The notes under the pieces are model-generated. The model made no database searches. It had not been told where the DNA came from and saw only the letters and a list, made by a program, of their open reading frames with translations. Positions 11,370-22,744 of a stretch of DNA of 64,000 nt are shown piece by piece. The stretch is from positions 469,918 to 533,917 of the forward strand of contig CAUYUJ010006280.1 in NCBI GenBank assembly GCA_963575745.1, read 5' to 3'. A program made the translations under genes and the position numbers. This stretch comes from Prorocentrum cordatum. Lineage: Eukaryota > Sar > Dinophyceae > Prorocentrales > Prorocentraceae. The stretch's first letter is position 1; each line of letters starts with the position of its first letter.

Positions 11370-11440
11370 TATATATGTATATATGTATATGTGCATGCAT
11401 TTCTATATACACATATATATATATATATATACAGATGCCT
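11203..11440 (+). repeat. Compound microsatellite TGTC - GCAT - TA
   Basis: About 70 bp of TGTC units, then about 60 bp of GCAT units, then TA/CATATA repeats to 11440. The three different tetra- and dinucleotide tracts abut directly. The interval 11440-11990 holds a short CTC tract (11670-11705) and no recognisable gene. Confidence 0.95.
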
Positions 11441-11989
11441 TCCTGCCCCAGGCAGGAGGGCGTATGCCACGCTCCTGGGCCCAGGGCGAGCCTGGCCAGG
11501 GCCGGTGTGGGTGTGCGTGGTTGGTGCCCCCCCCAGGGCCGGGGGGGCAGGAGCCGCCCTCCCCGTGCCTGTCCGGCAAGGCCCCCGCCCCCTCCGCGCC
11601 CGCGCGCGGGCCTGCCGCCGCCGGCCCGGGGACCGGGCCAGACGAGAGGGGGGAATCGGGATAGGGGTCTCCTCCTCCTCCTCCTCCTCCTCCTCCTCCT
11701 CCTCTGGCACGCCCCACGTGGCGGTCCGGCGGCCTGCTCGAGGCCGAGGGGCACGCGCCGCCGGCGGCCTGCTGGGCGCCCCAGCCCAGCAACGCACGCG
11801 ATCTGTGTTTCTGGGGCGACGGAGGAGGAGGCAATGCTCGTAGGGCAAGAGCAAATCTAAGCAGCCCAATCGTTGGTAAGAGCGAGCCTGAGGTCCGAAC
11901 TTGTCGCGAACGGGTGTCCCTGTGCGGTTGCAAGAAGTGTCCCTCCAAGCGACCTCCAACCTTGTGTGGTGTCCACGAAGTGTCCTTGG

Positions 11990-12560
11990 AACATTTCTGG
12001 CGGAGTCTTGTCTTGTTATATCACATCGGGCCTGTGTTCTAAGGATATTGTTTTTGTTCTCAGCACAGCTTCGGGCTTCAATCACACTTCGTGGTCGGAC
12101 TATAGGAATGCCGGGACGGTCGGTCCCTGCTCAAGAAATGGGGGGTTACGAAATCTGCTGCATGCAGCTGGTTTCGGCCCCACCGAGGGGCCGATTCCTC
12201 GATGCATGGCCGCCTCCGGCGCCGGGAGGCGCCGGGGAAATCAGCTGCGTGAGCTGATTCTCAATTCCCCCCCTTTGCTATCCCCCCCTTTCGCCTGGCC
12301 CGAGAGAAGTTACATGTGGTTCCAAAGTTACCCAGTGGCAAAGCGTCCTGGCACGCCGACAGGCCCACAAACCAATGTTCTAAAAACCTGCTGATATGGC
12401 CTGCACGAACTGTTCTTAGAGCATTTCTGGCTGGGCCTGTCGTGTTTTAACGCATCGGGCTTATATTTTGAGAAAACTGTTTGAGTTCTTGGAAAATTGC
12501 TGGGTTCTAAAAATATTTCGTTGTTGGCCTACAGGATTGCTGGGGCGGTCGGTCCCTGCT
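11990..12560 (+). repeat. Diverged direct repeat pair, ~150 bp arms
   Basis: Arms at about 11990-12140 and 12408-12560 share AGxxCATTTCTGG, GCATCGGGC, TTTTGAG/GTTCTTGG and a well-preserved CGGTCGGTCCCTGCTCA. Between them lies family D copy 1. This suggests a tandem duplication with an inserted element. Confidence 0.55.
12146..12258. repeat. Family D repeat, copy 1
   Basis: About 110 bp that recurs at 21769-21879. It starts TACGAAATCTGCTGCATGCA and continues GCTGGTTTCGGCCCC. It contains CGCCGGG palindromes and ends AATCAGC..CGTGAGCTGA. Internal CTGCATGCAG and AGCTxxxxGAGCT palindromes suggest it can fold. Probably a short non-autonomous element. Confidence 0.65.
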
Positions 12561-12751
12561 CAGCAAAGGGGACCCAAGGGAAAGGGATTTTTGTCTCGAG
12601 TACGCTCGGCTTGGCCCGCAGGGTCGTCGCACGACGAACTCACTCGCACCTCGAAGTCTCGGGTGCAACGCCGCGGTCTCAGAAGTCCCTTCTGCTGGCG
12701 CCCCCTTTTTAAGGAAACGCATTCGGGTTTGGGGGAGGGTCCGCCACGCTC

Positions 12752-12934
12752 GAAGAAGACACAACGCCATGAACAGAAACTTCTGGCGCTCCGTGCGGGT
12801 CTCTTGGACCCGCGCTGTGCCCCCCCGGCGGCGCCTCCGGCGCCACCCCTGGCACGCTCCGCGCTCTGGGGGGGGGATTCCAGCGCGGAGCGCCAAAAGT
12901 CTCTGTTCATGGCGTTGTTTCTTCCTCTGTTGCT
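12752..12934. mobile_element. Foldback family C, copy 1
   Basis: A long hairpin. The left arm GAAGAAGACACAACGCCATG then AACAGAAACTTCTGGCGCTC pairs with the right arm GAGCGCCAAAAGTCTCTGTT then CATGGCGTTGTTTCTTC. The centre is CGGCGCCTCCGGCGCC. No reading frame of interest. Related hairpins with the core GCGGATTTCTTGGA are at 22394, 50062 and 50613. Confidence 0.7.
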
Positions 12935-12978
12935 GCCGCCTGCCCGAGGGGTTCTGGGGAGGGTCTGCCTCAGGACGA

Positions 12979-13128
12979 GAAAAAACACACAGACACAATT
13001 AATCGTCGATTCCCAGAAAAATATGGTAAAATATGAGAATTGGGGGGAAGACAGAAGCCCAGAAAATATGTGAAAATATTTGGGATAGTTTTATTTGTGT
13101 GTATTTATTTGTGTGTCCCAGGGCCACT
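12979..13128 (+). repeat. Family B repeat, copy 3
   Basis: Starts AAAAAACACACAGACACAAT, contains the GAAAATATGG modules and ends TTTGTGTGTCCCAGGG. It lies just after foldback C1. Confidence 0.7.
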
Positions 13129-13139
13129 TCACTGCCACG

Positions 13140-13720
13140 CGCAGAACGGGGCGCCCATGTATCGGCGACGCCTCGGCGACGCATCGGCACCGTCGGCGAG
13201 GCATCGGTGCCCATGCCGCTGTCCTGGCCTTGATGTCCCCTCTTGGGGCCTCCTGGGAGGCCTTCGTCGCCACTTCTGGGTTCGCCTCGGCATTCTGGTC
13301 AGAACGCGCCCCGGGGTAGGTCAGAACCTACCCTCCCCCCACCACCCCCGACGTCGCGACTTTTCCCAACGGCGGCCCTGGATGTGTGAACCTCTTCCCC
13401 GGGATCAGCTATATCCGGTTTTATTATCCTGAGCTGTGTGTTCGCTCCAGAAGACCAATGAGATTGTGAAGCCTGAGAACGGCCGAACAAAAAAGAACTG
13501 GGGTGTAGCGGTATTGGTACCTGTTGGCTGCCCCAGTCTGGGCCTCCCCGATGGGGGCCGAGTAGATGGGGTCCGAGGATCGCGCCGCATCGCCGATGCC
13601 TCGGCGATGCGGCTCGATGGGGTGCTCGATTTTCTATACGCCGACGTCGCCGATGCATCGTCGACGTTGCCGATGCGGCCCGATGCATCGCCGATGTATC
13701 GTCGGCGATGCTGTGTAACC
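13140..13720 (+). repeat. CGATGCATCGGCGA minisatellite blocks plus family I copy 3
   Basis: Blocks of a degenerate GCCGATGCATCG/CGGCGACGC repeat (13140-13215 and 13575-13720) flank family I repeat copy 3 (13240-13328). No gene is seen. Confidence 0.55.
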
Positions 13721-13764
13721 ATCCGACCCCAGGTGCTCGGGTTGTAACAGGCTGAGGGGGCGCG

Positions 13765-14030
13765 AACGGTCCTTTATCCTAAGTTCGGAAACATGTAAGG
13801 CCAATGTTTTTACACAGTTCAAGTTCAACGGTGCTGGAAAACTGAAGTTCCGAAACAGTTCGGAAACAATTCGGTGGCGAGACACAAGTTCGGAAAACGT
13901 TCGGCGGCGAGAAACAAGTTCTGAAAAAGTTCGGATAGCGCTCGGCGGCTAGGAAACACGCTAGGAAGCTGTTCCAACGTTCAGACAACAGTTTGCCAAT
14001 ATTTACCAGTTCAGAAGCAGTTGAGCACAC
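13765..14030 (-). repeat. GTTCGGAAACA-type degenerate repeat
   Basis: The motif AGTTCGGAAA(C/A) recurs at irregular 12-35 bp steps (for example AAGTTCGGAAACA, ACAGTTCGGAAACAA, AAGTTCTGAAAAAG). It ends with a short CA run next to the left end of composite element T1. Confidence 0.6.
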
Positions 14031-14081
14031 ACACACACATAACAAACAAGTTATATCAACTAACCAGTTCCCGGCAAAGCA

Positions 14082-15766
14082 ACCTAACAGCGATGTGTAG
14101 GAGCATATCTGGAAGCATTCCCCTTGAGATTCAGATGATAATCCAGTTGTAGAATTCTGCAGTTCTCGCAGTCGTAGTCGCATTCGCGATGACAGTCGCA
14201 GTGGCAACGGCAGTCGCAGTCACAGCCTCAGCCGCAGCCTGCCTCAGCCTCAGCCTCAGCCAGCCTCAGCCTCAGCCTGCATCAGCCTCAGCCTCAGCCT
14301 GCCTCTGCCAGCCTCTGCTTCTCAGCCTCAGTCTGCCGTCGGCCTCAGGCCTCAGCCTCAGCTGCCTCAGCCTCAGCCTGCATCAGCCTCAGCCTCAGCC
14401 TCAGCCTGCCTCAGCATCAGCCTGCCTCAGCCTCAGCCTCAGCCTGCCTCAGCCTCAGCCTCAGCCTGCTTCAGCCTCAGCCTCAGTCTGCCTTCAGCCT
14501 CGGCCTCAGCCTCAGCCTGCCTCAGCCTCACCCTGCATCAGCCTCAGCCTCAGCCTCATCCTGCCTCAGCATCAGCCTGCCTCAGCCTCAGCCTCAGCCT
14601 CATCTGCCTCAGCCTCAGCCTGCTTCAGCCTCAGCCTCAGTCTGCCTCAGCCTCGGCCTCAGCCTCAGCCTGCCTCAGCCTCAGCCTGCATGAGCGTCAG
14701 CCTCAGCCTCAGCCTGCCTCAGCCTCAGCCTGCCTCAGCCTCAGCCTCAGCCTGCCTCAGCCTCAGCCTCAGCCTGCTTCAGCCTCAGCCTCAGTCTGCC
14801 TTCAGCCTCGGCCTCAGCCGCAGCTGCCTCAGCCTCAGCCTGCATCAGCCTCAGCCTCAGCCTCAGCCTGCCTCAGCATCAGCCTGCCTCAGCCTCAGCC
14901 TCAGCCTGCCTCAGCCTCAGCCTCAGCCTGCTTCAGCCTCAGCCTCAGTCTGCCTTCAGCCTCGGCCTCAGCCTCAGCCTGCCTCAGCCTCAGCCTGCAT
15001 CAGCCTCAGCCTCAGCCTCAGCCTGCCTCAGCATCAGCCTGCCTCAGCCTCAGCCTCAGCCTGCCTGCAGCCTCAGCCTCAGCCTGCTTCAGCCTCAGCC
15101 TCAGTCTGCCTTCAGCCTCGGCCTCGGCCTCAGCCTGCCTCAGCCTCAGCCTGCCTCAGCCTCAGCCTCAGCCTGCCTCAGCCTCAGCCTCAGCCTCAGC
15201 CTCAGCCTGCCAGCCTCAGCATCAGTCTGCCTTCAGCCTCGCCTTAGCCTCAGCCTCAGCCTGCCTCAGCCTCAGCCTCAGCCTCAGCCTGCCTCAGCAT
15301 CAGCCTGCCTCAGCCTCAGCCTCAGCCGGCCTCAGCCTCAGCCTCAGCCTGCTTCAGCCTCAGCCTCAGTCTGCCTTCAGCCTCGGCCTCAGCCTCACCC
15401 TGCCTCAGCCTCAGCCTGCCTCAGCCTCAGCATCAGCCTGCCTCAGCATTCAAAATGTGGCCCGGGAATGGAGTTTTGGGAACTCGAAGAACACGAAGTG
15501 GCCTACAGTTGGCTCTGGGCATTCAAAATCATGCCCAGGAATGGAGTTCTGGGAACTCGAAAAACACGAAGTGGCCTACAGTTGGCTCCGGGCATTCCAA
15601 ATCATGCCCAGGAATGAAGTTCTGGGAACTCGAAGACCACGAAGTGCGTTACTGTTGGCTAAAACAAATGCCCAGCATCCTCCCCTGGATCGCGCCCAGA
15701 CCCCCCTGGGGCGTCAAGATGCTCTCTTTTGATCCTACTAGAACCTATCAGTCTTCGCTGTTAGGT
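14082..15766 (+). mobile_element. Composite element T1, copy 1
   Basis: Bounded by a 12 bp inverted repeat: ACCTAACAGCGA at 14082-14093 and its complement TCGCTGTTAGGT at 15755-15766. The inside order is a unique ~100 bp left part (GATGTGTAGGAGCATATCTG.., AGAATTCTGC), then about 1.25 kb of a CAGCCT minisatellite, then about three ~75 bp units (GGGAATGGAGTTYTGGGAAC..CGAAGTGGCCTACAGTTGGC), then a right part ending CCTATCAGTCT. The open frames through the minisatellite encode Ser/Ala/Leu/Gln/Pro periodic protein and are unlikely to be genes. No transposase was seen, so it would be non-autonomous. Confidence 0.75.
14230..15450 (+). repeat. CAGCCT minisatellite of T1 copy 1
   Basis: Higher-order repeat of CAGCCT and CAGCCTG with CATCAGC and GCCTTCAGCCTCGGC variants. 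Blocks of about 100-170 bp repeat as larger units. Confidence 0.95.
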
Positions 15767-15803
15767 GAAGAACAGTTCAAACAAACAATATCCCGGCAAA
15801 GCA

Positions 15804-17934
15804 ACCTAACAGCGATGTGTAGGAGCATATCTGGAAGCATTCCCCTCACGATTCAGATGATAATCCAGTTGTAGAATTCTGCTGTTCTCGCAGTCGTAGT
15901 CGCATTCGCGATGGCAGTCGCAGTGGCAACGGCAGTCGCAGTCACAGCGTCAGCCTCAGCCTGCCTCAGCCTCAGCCTCAGCCTGCCTCAGCAAAAGCCT
16001 GCCTCAGCCTCAGCCTCCGCCTGCCTCAGCCTCAACATCAGTCTGCCTTCAGCCTCGGCCTCAGCCTCAGCCTGCCTCAGCCTCACACTGCATCAGCCTC
16101 AGCCTCAGCCTCAGCCTGCCTCAGCATCAGCCTGCCTCAGCCTCAGCCTCAGCCTGCATCTGCCTCAGCCTTAGCCTGCTTCAGCCTCAGCCTCAGTCTG
16201 CCGTCGGCCTCGGCCTCAGCCTCAGCCTGCCTCAGCCTCAGCCTGCATCAGCCTCAGCCTCAGCCTCAGCCTGCCTCAGCATCAGCCTGCCTCAGCCTCA
16301 GCCTGCCTCTGCCTCAGCCTCAGCCTGCTTCAGCCTCATCCTCAGTCTGCCTTCAGCCTCGGCCTCAGCCTCAGCCTGCCTCAGCCTCAGCCTGCATCAG
16401 CCTCAGCCTCAGCCTCAGCCTGCCTCAGCATCAGCCTGCCTCAGCCTCAGCCTCAGCCTGCCTCAGCCTCAGCCTCAGCCTGCCTTCAGCCTCGGCCTCC
16501 GCCTCAGCCTGCCTCAGCCTCAGCCTGCATCAGCCTCAGCCTCAGCCTCAGCCTGCCTCAGCATCAGCCTGCCTCAGCCTCAGCCTCAGCCTGCCTCAGC
16601 CTCCGCCTCAGCCTGCTTCAGCCTCAGCCTCAGTCTGCCTTCAGCCTCGGCCTCAGCCTCAGCCTGCCTCAGCCTCAGCCTGCATCAGCCTCAGCCTCAG
16701 CCTCAGCCTGCCTCAGCATCAGCCTGCCTCAGCCTCAGCCTCAGCCTGCCTCAGCCTCAGCCTCAGCCTGCTTCAGCCTCAGCCTCAGTCTGCCTTCAGC
16801 CTCGGCCTCAGCCTCAGCCTGCCTCAGCCTCAGCCTGCACCAGCCTCAGCCTCAGCCTCAGCCTGCCTCAGCATCAGCCTGCCTCAGCCTCAGCCTCAGC
16901 CTGCCTCAGCCTCAGCCTCAGCATGCTTCAAGCGAATTGTTCTTGATGGTTCCCTTCCTGCCTTCTGCTCAGCCTCCTCATGCCTCGAGCCCAGGATCCT
17001 CAGTCTGCTTCGGCCTCGGCCCTCAGCCTCAGCTGCCTCAGCCTCAGCCTGCCTCAGCTCAGCCTCAGCCTCAGCCTGCCTCAGCATCAGCCTTCCTCAC
17101 ATCACCTCTATCCTGCCTCCCCTCAGCCTCATCCTGCTTCCAGCCTCATCCTCAGTCTGCCCTTCAGCTCGGGCCTTCGCCTCAGCCTCAGGCTGCCTCA
17201 CCTCAGCCTGCATCAGCCTCACCTCAGCCTCAGCCTGCCTCAGCATCAGTCTGCCTTCAGCCTCGACCTCAGCCTCCGCCTGCCTCAGCCTCAGCCTGCA
17301 TGAGCCTCAGCCTCAGCCTCAGCCTGCCTCAGCATCAGCCTGCCTCAGCCTCAGCCTCAGCCTGCCTCAGCCTCAGCCTCAGCCTGCTTCAGCCTCAGCC
17401 TCAGTCTGCCTTCAGCCTCGGCCTCAGCCTCAGCCTGCCTCATCCTCAGCCTGCCTCAGCCTCAGCATCAGCCTGCCTCGCATTCAAAATGTGCAAAATG
17501 TTGCCCGGAATGGATTCTGGGAACTCGAAGAACACGCAATTGGCCTACATTGGACTCCGGGGCTTCAAAATCATGCCCAGCAAAATGGAGTTCTGGGAAC
17601 TCGAAGACCACGAAGTGGCCTACAGTTGGCTCCGGGCATTAAAATGTGGCCCGGGAATGGAGTTCTGGGAACTCGAAGAGCTCTGGGCATTCAAAATGTG
17701 GCCCGGGAATGGCGTTCTGGGAACTCGAAGACCACGAAGTGGCCTACAGTTGGCTCCGGGCATTCAGAATGTGGCCCGGGAATGGAGTTCTGGGACCTCG
17801 AAGACCACGAAGTGTGTAACTGTTGGCTAAAACAATCCCCGGCACCCTCCCCCGGATCGCGCCCAGACCCCCCTGGGGCGTCATGATGCTCTCTTTTGAG
17901 ACCACTAGAAACCTATCAGTCTTCGCTGTTAGGT
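15804..17934 (+). mobile_element. Composite element T1, copy 2
   Basis: ACCTAACAGCGA at 15804-15815 and TCGCTGTTAGGT at 17923-17934. It starts only 38 bp after copy 1, in the same orientation. The CAGCCT block is about 1.5 kb and the ~75 bp unit block (17480-17825) has about five units. The sequence before the left end (CCCGGCAAAGC) is the same in all three copies, so the true boundary may be about 12 bp further out. A second, slightly changed right end lies at 18029-18040 (TCGCTGTTACGT) after a ~105 bp duplication of the right-end sequence. Confidence 0.75.
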
Positions 17935-18260
17935 AAAAAGAGTCCCCGGCATCCTCCCCCGGATCGCGCCCAGACCCCCTGGGGCGTCAAGATGCTCTCT
18001 TTTGACCCTACCAGAAACCTATCAGTCTTCGCTGTTACGTAACAACAGTTCAAAAGTTTGGACAAAGCTGTCGTTGTGTCATGGGGCCGTCTTGAGCTCA
18101 TATTTCGAGCTCTCGTTTCTTGGACGTTCCGAACTCGAGCTTATGATTTTTCCCCTCTGCCCGAACCCAGAACCGAAATTTGGTTCTTTATCAGGGACGA
18201 CCATCTCTCCCCCCATCAGCCGGTTACAATGCTCGGGCCCCATCCGGGAGGTCTCTATTC

Positions 18261-18428
18261 AGGAGGGGAAAGACACACACACAATTAATCATCGATCCCT
18301 AAGAAAAGATAGGAAAATATGGGAAGTGGGGGGAAGACAAAAGCCCAGAAAATATATGGAATTATGGGGAATCCTGTGATTCGTGTGTATTTAGGTGTGT
18401 GTGTGTGTGTGTGTGTCAGGGCCCCTTT
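18261..18428 (+). repeat. Family B repeat, copy 4
   Basis: Preceded by ATTCAGGAGGGGA, then ACACACACACAATTAATCAT, GAAAATATGGGAA, CCAGAAAATATATGG and a TG-rich end with an expanded GT run, closing CAGGGCCCC. Confidence 0.7.
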
Positions 18429-18734
18429 ATCTATCAACGAGCAGGAGGCGGAGAAGCAGCAGCCCAGGGGCCTCCAGAGATGTGACTTCTGTTCCGGCCC
18501 GGGCGCTGCTCGTAGGCTTCGGGATCTGGGGCCCGCCTTCGGGTCCCGGGGCAGTGAAACATGGACCTGGGAGGAGGAGGGGGAGGGGGAGGAGGAGGAG
18601 GAGGACAAGTTAGGTGCGTTCGCGTCAACATCTGACATCCTACCCCTCCCTCCCATCCCTTACCATGGCGCTGATTTTCTCTATCCGCGGACGCGTGTCG
18701 TAGCGGACCTGTGGCTCCGCGCGCGTGTGCGTAG

Positions 18735-19048
18735 TGGGTGGTGGTGCGCGTGCGTGCGTGCGTGTGTGCGTGGTTGTGGTTGTTGTGGTGGTGGTGTATG
18801 TGTGTGTGTGTGTGTGCGTGTGTGCGCGTGTGCTGTAGTGTGACGTGGTGTGGCGTCTTGGTGGCTTGGTGGTGGGCCAGGTGCGTATGTGTGTGATGGC
18901 GGTGGTGGTGGTGGCGGCGGCGGTGGTGTGTGTGTGTGTGTCTGTGTGTGTGCGTGTGTGTGTGTGTGTGCGTGTGTATGTGTGTGTGTGTGTGTCTGTG
19001 TGTGTGTGTCTGTGTGTCTGTGTGTCTGTGTGTCTGTGTTCGTGTGTG

Positions 19049-19136
<88 letters not shown>

Positions 19137-19260
19137 TGTGTGTCTGTGTGTGCGCGCGTGTGATGTGGTGTGACGCGATGTAGCGTGGTGGTGGTGGGTA
19201 GTGCGGTGGTGGTGGCGGTGCGCGGTGGTGGTGCGCGTGCGTGCGTGCGGGTGGAAGTGG
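18735..19260 (+). repeat. TG / TGCG tract (~500 bp)
   Basis: TG repeats with GGT interruptions, then about 75 bp of TGCG repeats at about 19065-19138, then TG/GGT again. Every frame on both strands is open (poly-His/Thr/Ala, poly-Val/Cys). ORFs of up to 484 codons here are artefacts. A short GGA tract lies at 18565-18605. Confidence 0.95.
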
Positions 19261-19384
19261 CGGTGGGTGTGCGTGCGGCGGGGCGGGGCGTGGTGCGGCG
19301 CGGTGGTGGCGGGCGGATGGGCGCGCGAGAAAGAGGCCCGCGCTGGGGCGAGGACGCCATCCTGAACGACGGAGGCAAAACACC

Positions 19385-20715
19385 GATCCGAAAATGAGGC
19401 CCACGCTGCAGCGGGAGCACGATTCGGAACGAATCGGGAGCAGAAATAGGCCGGCGCCTCAGCGAGAGCAGCCTTTTGAAAAAAAACGCAGGCGAAAACC
19501 CAACTCCGGGGAATCGTGTGTGTAAAAAAACAGTACGCGGGGGGGGGGAGTACGCAAAAGATGTCATCAGGGGAAGGGGGAGAGTAGTATTCATATTGAA
19601 TAATTGTGGAGAAGGGGAAGAGGGAGGGGGAGGAGGGGGAGGAGGAGGAGGAGGAGGAGGAGGAGGAGGAGGAGGAGGAGGAGATGGGGGAGGAGGGGGA
19701 GGAAATGGGGGAGGAGGGGGAGGAGGTGGGGGAGGAGGGGGACGGGGATGAGGACAATCTAGGTGCGCTCGCGTCATATCTGACATCCTACCCCTCCTTC
19801 GCATCCCTTCCCATGGCGCAGATCCCCTCTGTACTGGCGCAGTCGGGTGTCGAGCAGGGCAATGATCCCGACAGGGTACACGATGCATTGTAGAGCACGG
19901 CGTGGCATGGCGTAGAAGCGCACCGCACAGCGTAGTATCAACCTAGCATTTCATTCTATGCCGTGGCATGGCGCGGGAAATGGCGCCAGCGCTGCAGCGG
20001 GAGCGCGAGTCGAAACGAGCGGAAACGCGGAAATGAGGCCAGCGCTGCAGCGGGAACACGATTCGGAACGAGCGGAAGCACGCCGGAATCGGCCCGGGAG
20101 GCTTCCCGGGCGCCAGAAGCAGAAATTCAACATTTTCAAAAGAAAAATGTATTTTGGAATGGCCTTTTTCCGGCGCCGCCTCGGAACTCGATTTTCCGGC
20201 GCCGGCCGGAACCGGCTCCGGACCCGGCCCGGGCGCCGGCCCGGGCGCCGGCTCGGGCGTCGGGCCCAGGCGCCGGCTCGGGCGCCAGCCCGGGCGTTGG
20301 AATCGGCCCGGGAGGCCTCCCGGGCGGTGGAAACAAAAATTCCGCATTTTCAAAAAAAAATGCGTATTGGAATAGCCTTTTTTCGGCGCCGCCTCGGAAC
20401 TCGATTTTCCGGCGCCGCCCGGAACCAGCTCCGGACTAGGCCCGAGCGCCGTCCCGGGCGCCGGCTCGGGCGTGCAGCCCGGGCGCCGGCGGAAATGATG
20501 CCAGCGCTGCAGCGGGAGCACGATTCGGAACGAGCGGGGCCGAAAATGAGGGCGGCGCCTCAGCGAGAGCAGCATTTTGGAAAAAATGCAATCGAAAACC
20601 CAATTCTGGGGAAACATGTGTGTAAAAAGCAGTACGCGGGGGGGGGGGGGCGAATATTCCCAAGACGTCAATCAGGGAAGGAAGGAAGTAGTAATTCATA
20701 ATGAGTAATTGTGGA
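19385..20715 (+). repeat. Segmental duplication with nested ~220 bp repeats
   Basis: The stretch 19385-19620 recurs at 20495-20715 with the blocks CAGCGGGAGCACGATTCGGA, CCTCAGCGAGAGCAGC, AAAACCCAAxTCxGGGGAA and AGTACGCGGGGGGGG. Both copies run into a GGA tract. Between them, two ~220 bp units (from about 20089 and 20308) share TCGGCCCGGGAGGC, TTTTCAAAA and CGGAACTCGATTTTCCGGCG. No gene is seen. Confidence 0.7.
19610..19745 (+). repeat. GGA tract
   Basis: Simple GGA/GGGGA repeat next to the first duplication arm. The interval 19745-19980 shows nothing recognisable. Confidence 0.95.
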
Positions 20716-21590
20716 GGAGGGGGAGTGAGGGGAGGAGGGGGAGGGGGATGGAAGGAGGAGGTAGGACGAGACGAGACGAGGACGAGACGAGACGAGTACA
20801 GACGAGGTACGAGGACGAGACGAGGAGGAGGTGAGGAGGAGGAGGGAGGAGAGGAAAAGGAGGAGGAAAAGGAGGGGAGGCGGAGAGGAGGAGGAGGAGG
20901 AGGAGGAGTGAGGAGGAGGAGGAGGAGGAGGAGGAGGAAGGAGGAGGAGGAGGATGAGGGGGAGGGGGAGGAGGAGGGGAGAGGGAGGAGGGGGTAGGAG
21001 GGGAAGAGGTGGAGGAGGAGGGAGGAGGGAGGGAGGAGGAGGGGAGGGGGAGGGGGAGGAGGATGAGGGAGGAAGAGGAGGAAGGAGGAGGAGGAGGAGG
21101 AGTATGAGGAGGAGAGGAGAGGAGGAGGAGGAGGAGGAGGAGGAGGAGAGAGGAGGAGGAGAGAGGGGGAGGGGGAGGAGGAGGGGAGGAGGGGAGGAGG
21201 GAGGAGGGGGAAGAGGGGAGGAGGAGGGAGGAGGAGGAGGAGGAGGAGAAGGAGAGGAAGGAGGAGGAGAGGAGGAGAGGAGAGGAGGGAGGGAGGGAGG
21301 AGGGGGTGAGGAGGGAGGAGGGAGGATGGGGAGGAGGAGGAGGAGGAGGAGGAGGAGGAGGAGGAGGAGGAGAGAAGGAGGAGGAGGAGGAGGAGGAGGA
21401 GGAGGGGTAGGAGGGGAGGAGGGGGAGGAGGGAGGGGGAGGACGAGGAGGAGGAGGAGGAGGAAGGAGGAGGAGGAGGAGGAGGAGGTTGAGGAGGTTGA
21501 GGAGGAGGAGTAGGAGGAGGAGGGGGAGGAGGAGGAGGAGGAGGAGGAGGAGGAGGAGGAGGAGGAGGAGGAGGCGGAGGAGGAGCGGGG
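20705..21590 (+). repeat. GGA/GAGGAG purine tract (~880 bp)
   Basis: The longest homopurine tract in the window, with few pyrimidine interruptions apart from a GACGAGACGAG patch near 20770-20820. Mirror-symmetric purine runs of this size can form triplex (H-) DNA. The ORFs of 250-450 codons on both strands are compositional artefacts. Confidence 0.95.
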
Positions 21591-21768
21591 CGAGCATGTG
21601 TGGAGACATGCCCGCGGGGCGAGGCGGCGGGACGGCCGTCGTCGGGCACCTACAAGGTACCTCGGCCACGCGCAGAGGGGAGGTAGGGGGAGGTGGGAGC
21701 GCTTCTTAAGAGAAGGCTGCTTCTTAGAATCGGGCCGAACGAAAGGGGAGGATAGGGAACGGGGGGGG

Positions 21769-21879
21769 TACGAAATCTGCTGCATGCAGCTGGTTTCGGC
21801 CCCGCCGCCGGGCCCATTCCTCGATACATGGGCGTCTCTGGCGCCGGGTGGCGCCGGGAAAATCAGCCACGTGAGCTGA
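21769..21879. repeat. Family D repeat, copy 2
   Basis: Matches 12146-12258: TACGAAATCTGCTGCATGCA, TGGTTTCGGCCCC and a GTGAGCTGA end. The interval 21880-22390 shows no recognisable feature. Confidence 0.65.
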
Positions 21880-22393
21880 AGAGGAGGCTGCTTCTTAGAA
21901 GGCGCGGGCTTAGGCTGTAGATGCGGGTCTAAGATTCAGCCTCCTTCAAGAGGCCTTCCCCCTCCCCCTGCCCCCCTCTGCGCGCCGCCACGTATCCGGC
22001 CCGCGAGATCTGCCCGGCCAGGTTTTGGAGTTTGGGCGGTCAGTTACCTGAGCGTCGTGCCGAGGCGTTCGCGATTGGCAGGGACGGGCGATTCCTGGGA
22101 TCTGGAGTGGCTGGCTCCTCGGGTCGGATGTGTCGCTGGGGGCCCACCATCTGGGCCGGAGGAGGCGGGCAGGCAGTCCGATACGAGCCAAGGCTCAGCC
22201 CAGAGTCCAGCGCGACTGTCCGAGGAGGGCGAGTTGAGACAGCGGTAGTTGGCCTTCGGGGGCTGCCCTCGTCGCCCTTGCGTCACAGTCGCACGAGGAG
22301 ACCCCGTGGCAGAGAAAGGACAACGACGGCGACGAGACAGTTGACCAGAGAGGCACGCGGAACTCATACCTCCGATTCGAGGAACAATAAACC

Positions 22394-22556
22394 ACATAAA
22401 CATAAACTGTTGGAGGTCCGCGTGGATTTCTTGGATCTGCGCCAGAACCCCCTCCCTGGCGCGCGGAGCGCGCAAGGGGCGGCGCCAGAGGCGCCGCTGG
22501 GGGGGGCCCAGCGCGGATCCAAGAAATCCGCGCGAAGCGCCAAAAGTTTATGCTTT
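22394..22556. mobile_element. Foldback family C, copy 2
   Basis: The left arm contains CATAAACTGTTGGAGGTCCG then CGTGGATTTCTTGGATCTGC. The right arm reverse-complemented reads GCATAAACTTTTGGCGCTTC then GCGCGGATTTCTTGGATCCG. The arms are ~45-50 bp and the centre is GC-rich. Non-coding. Confidence 0.75.
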
Positions 22557-22744
22557 TGCCGTTGTATCTTCTTCGACCGACGTCATGATTTGTTTCATCA
22601 CGTCGACCCCCAGAGGTTTCGACCTATACACCGGGATTGTTTGTCATCCAAAGTCGTTTCTTGGCGGTCCCGAGGCCCCAGTAAGGGTCCCCATGCAGAG
22701 GCCGAACATGGCGAGAAGCCTCCCGTTATGATTTTTCATTGCTC

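Noticed and set aside
14189-15247. 352-codon Ser/Ala/Gln/Pro ORF
   Set aside because: It is a translation of the CAGCCT minisatellite inside element T1. The same array is open in other frames and on copy 3.
18434-21785. ORFs of 250-484 codons on both strands
   Set aside because: They are translations of TG/TGCG and GGA tracts with poly-His, Thr, Pro or Arg content.
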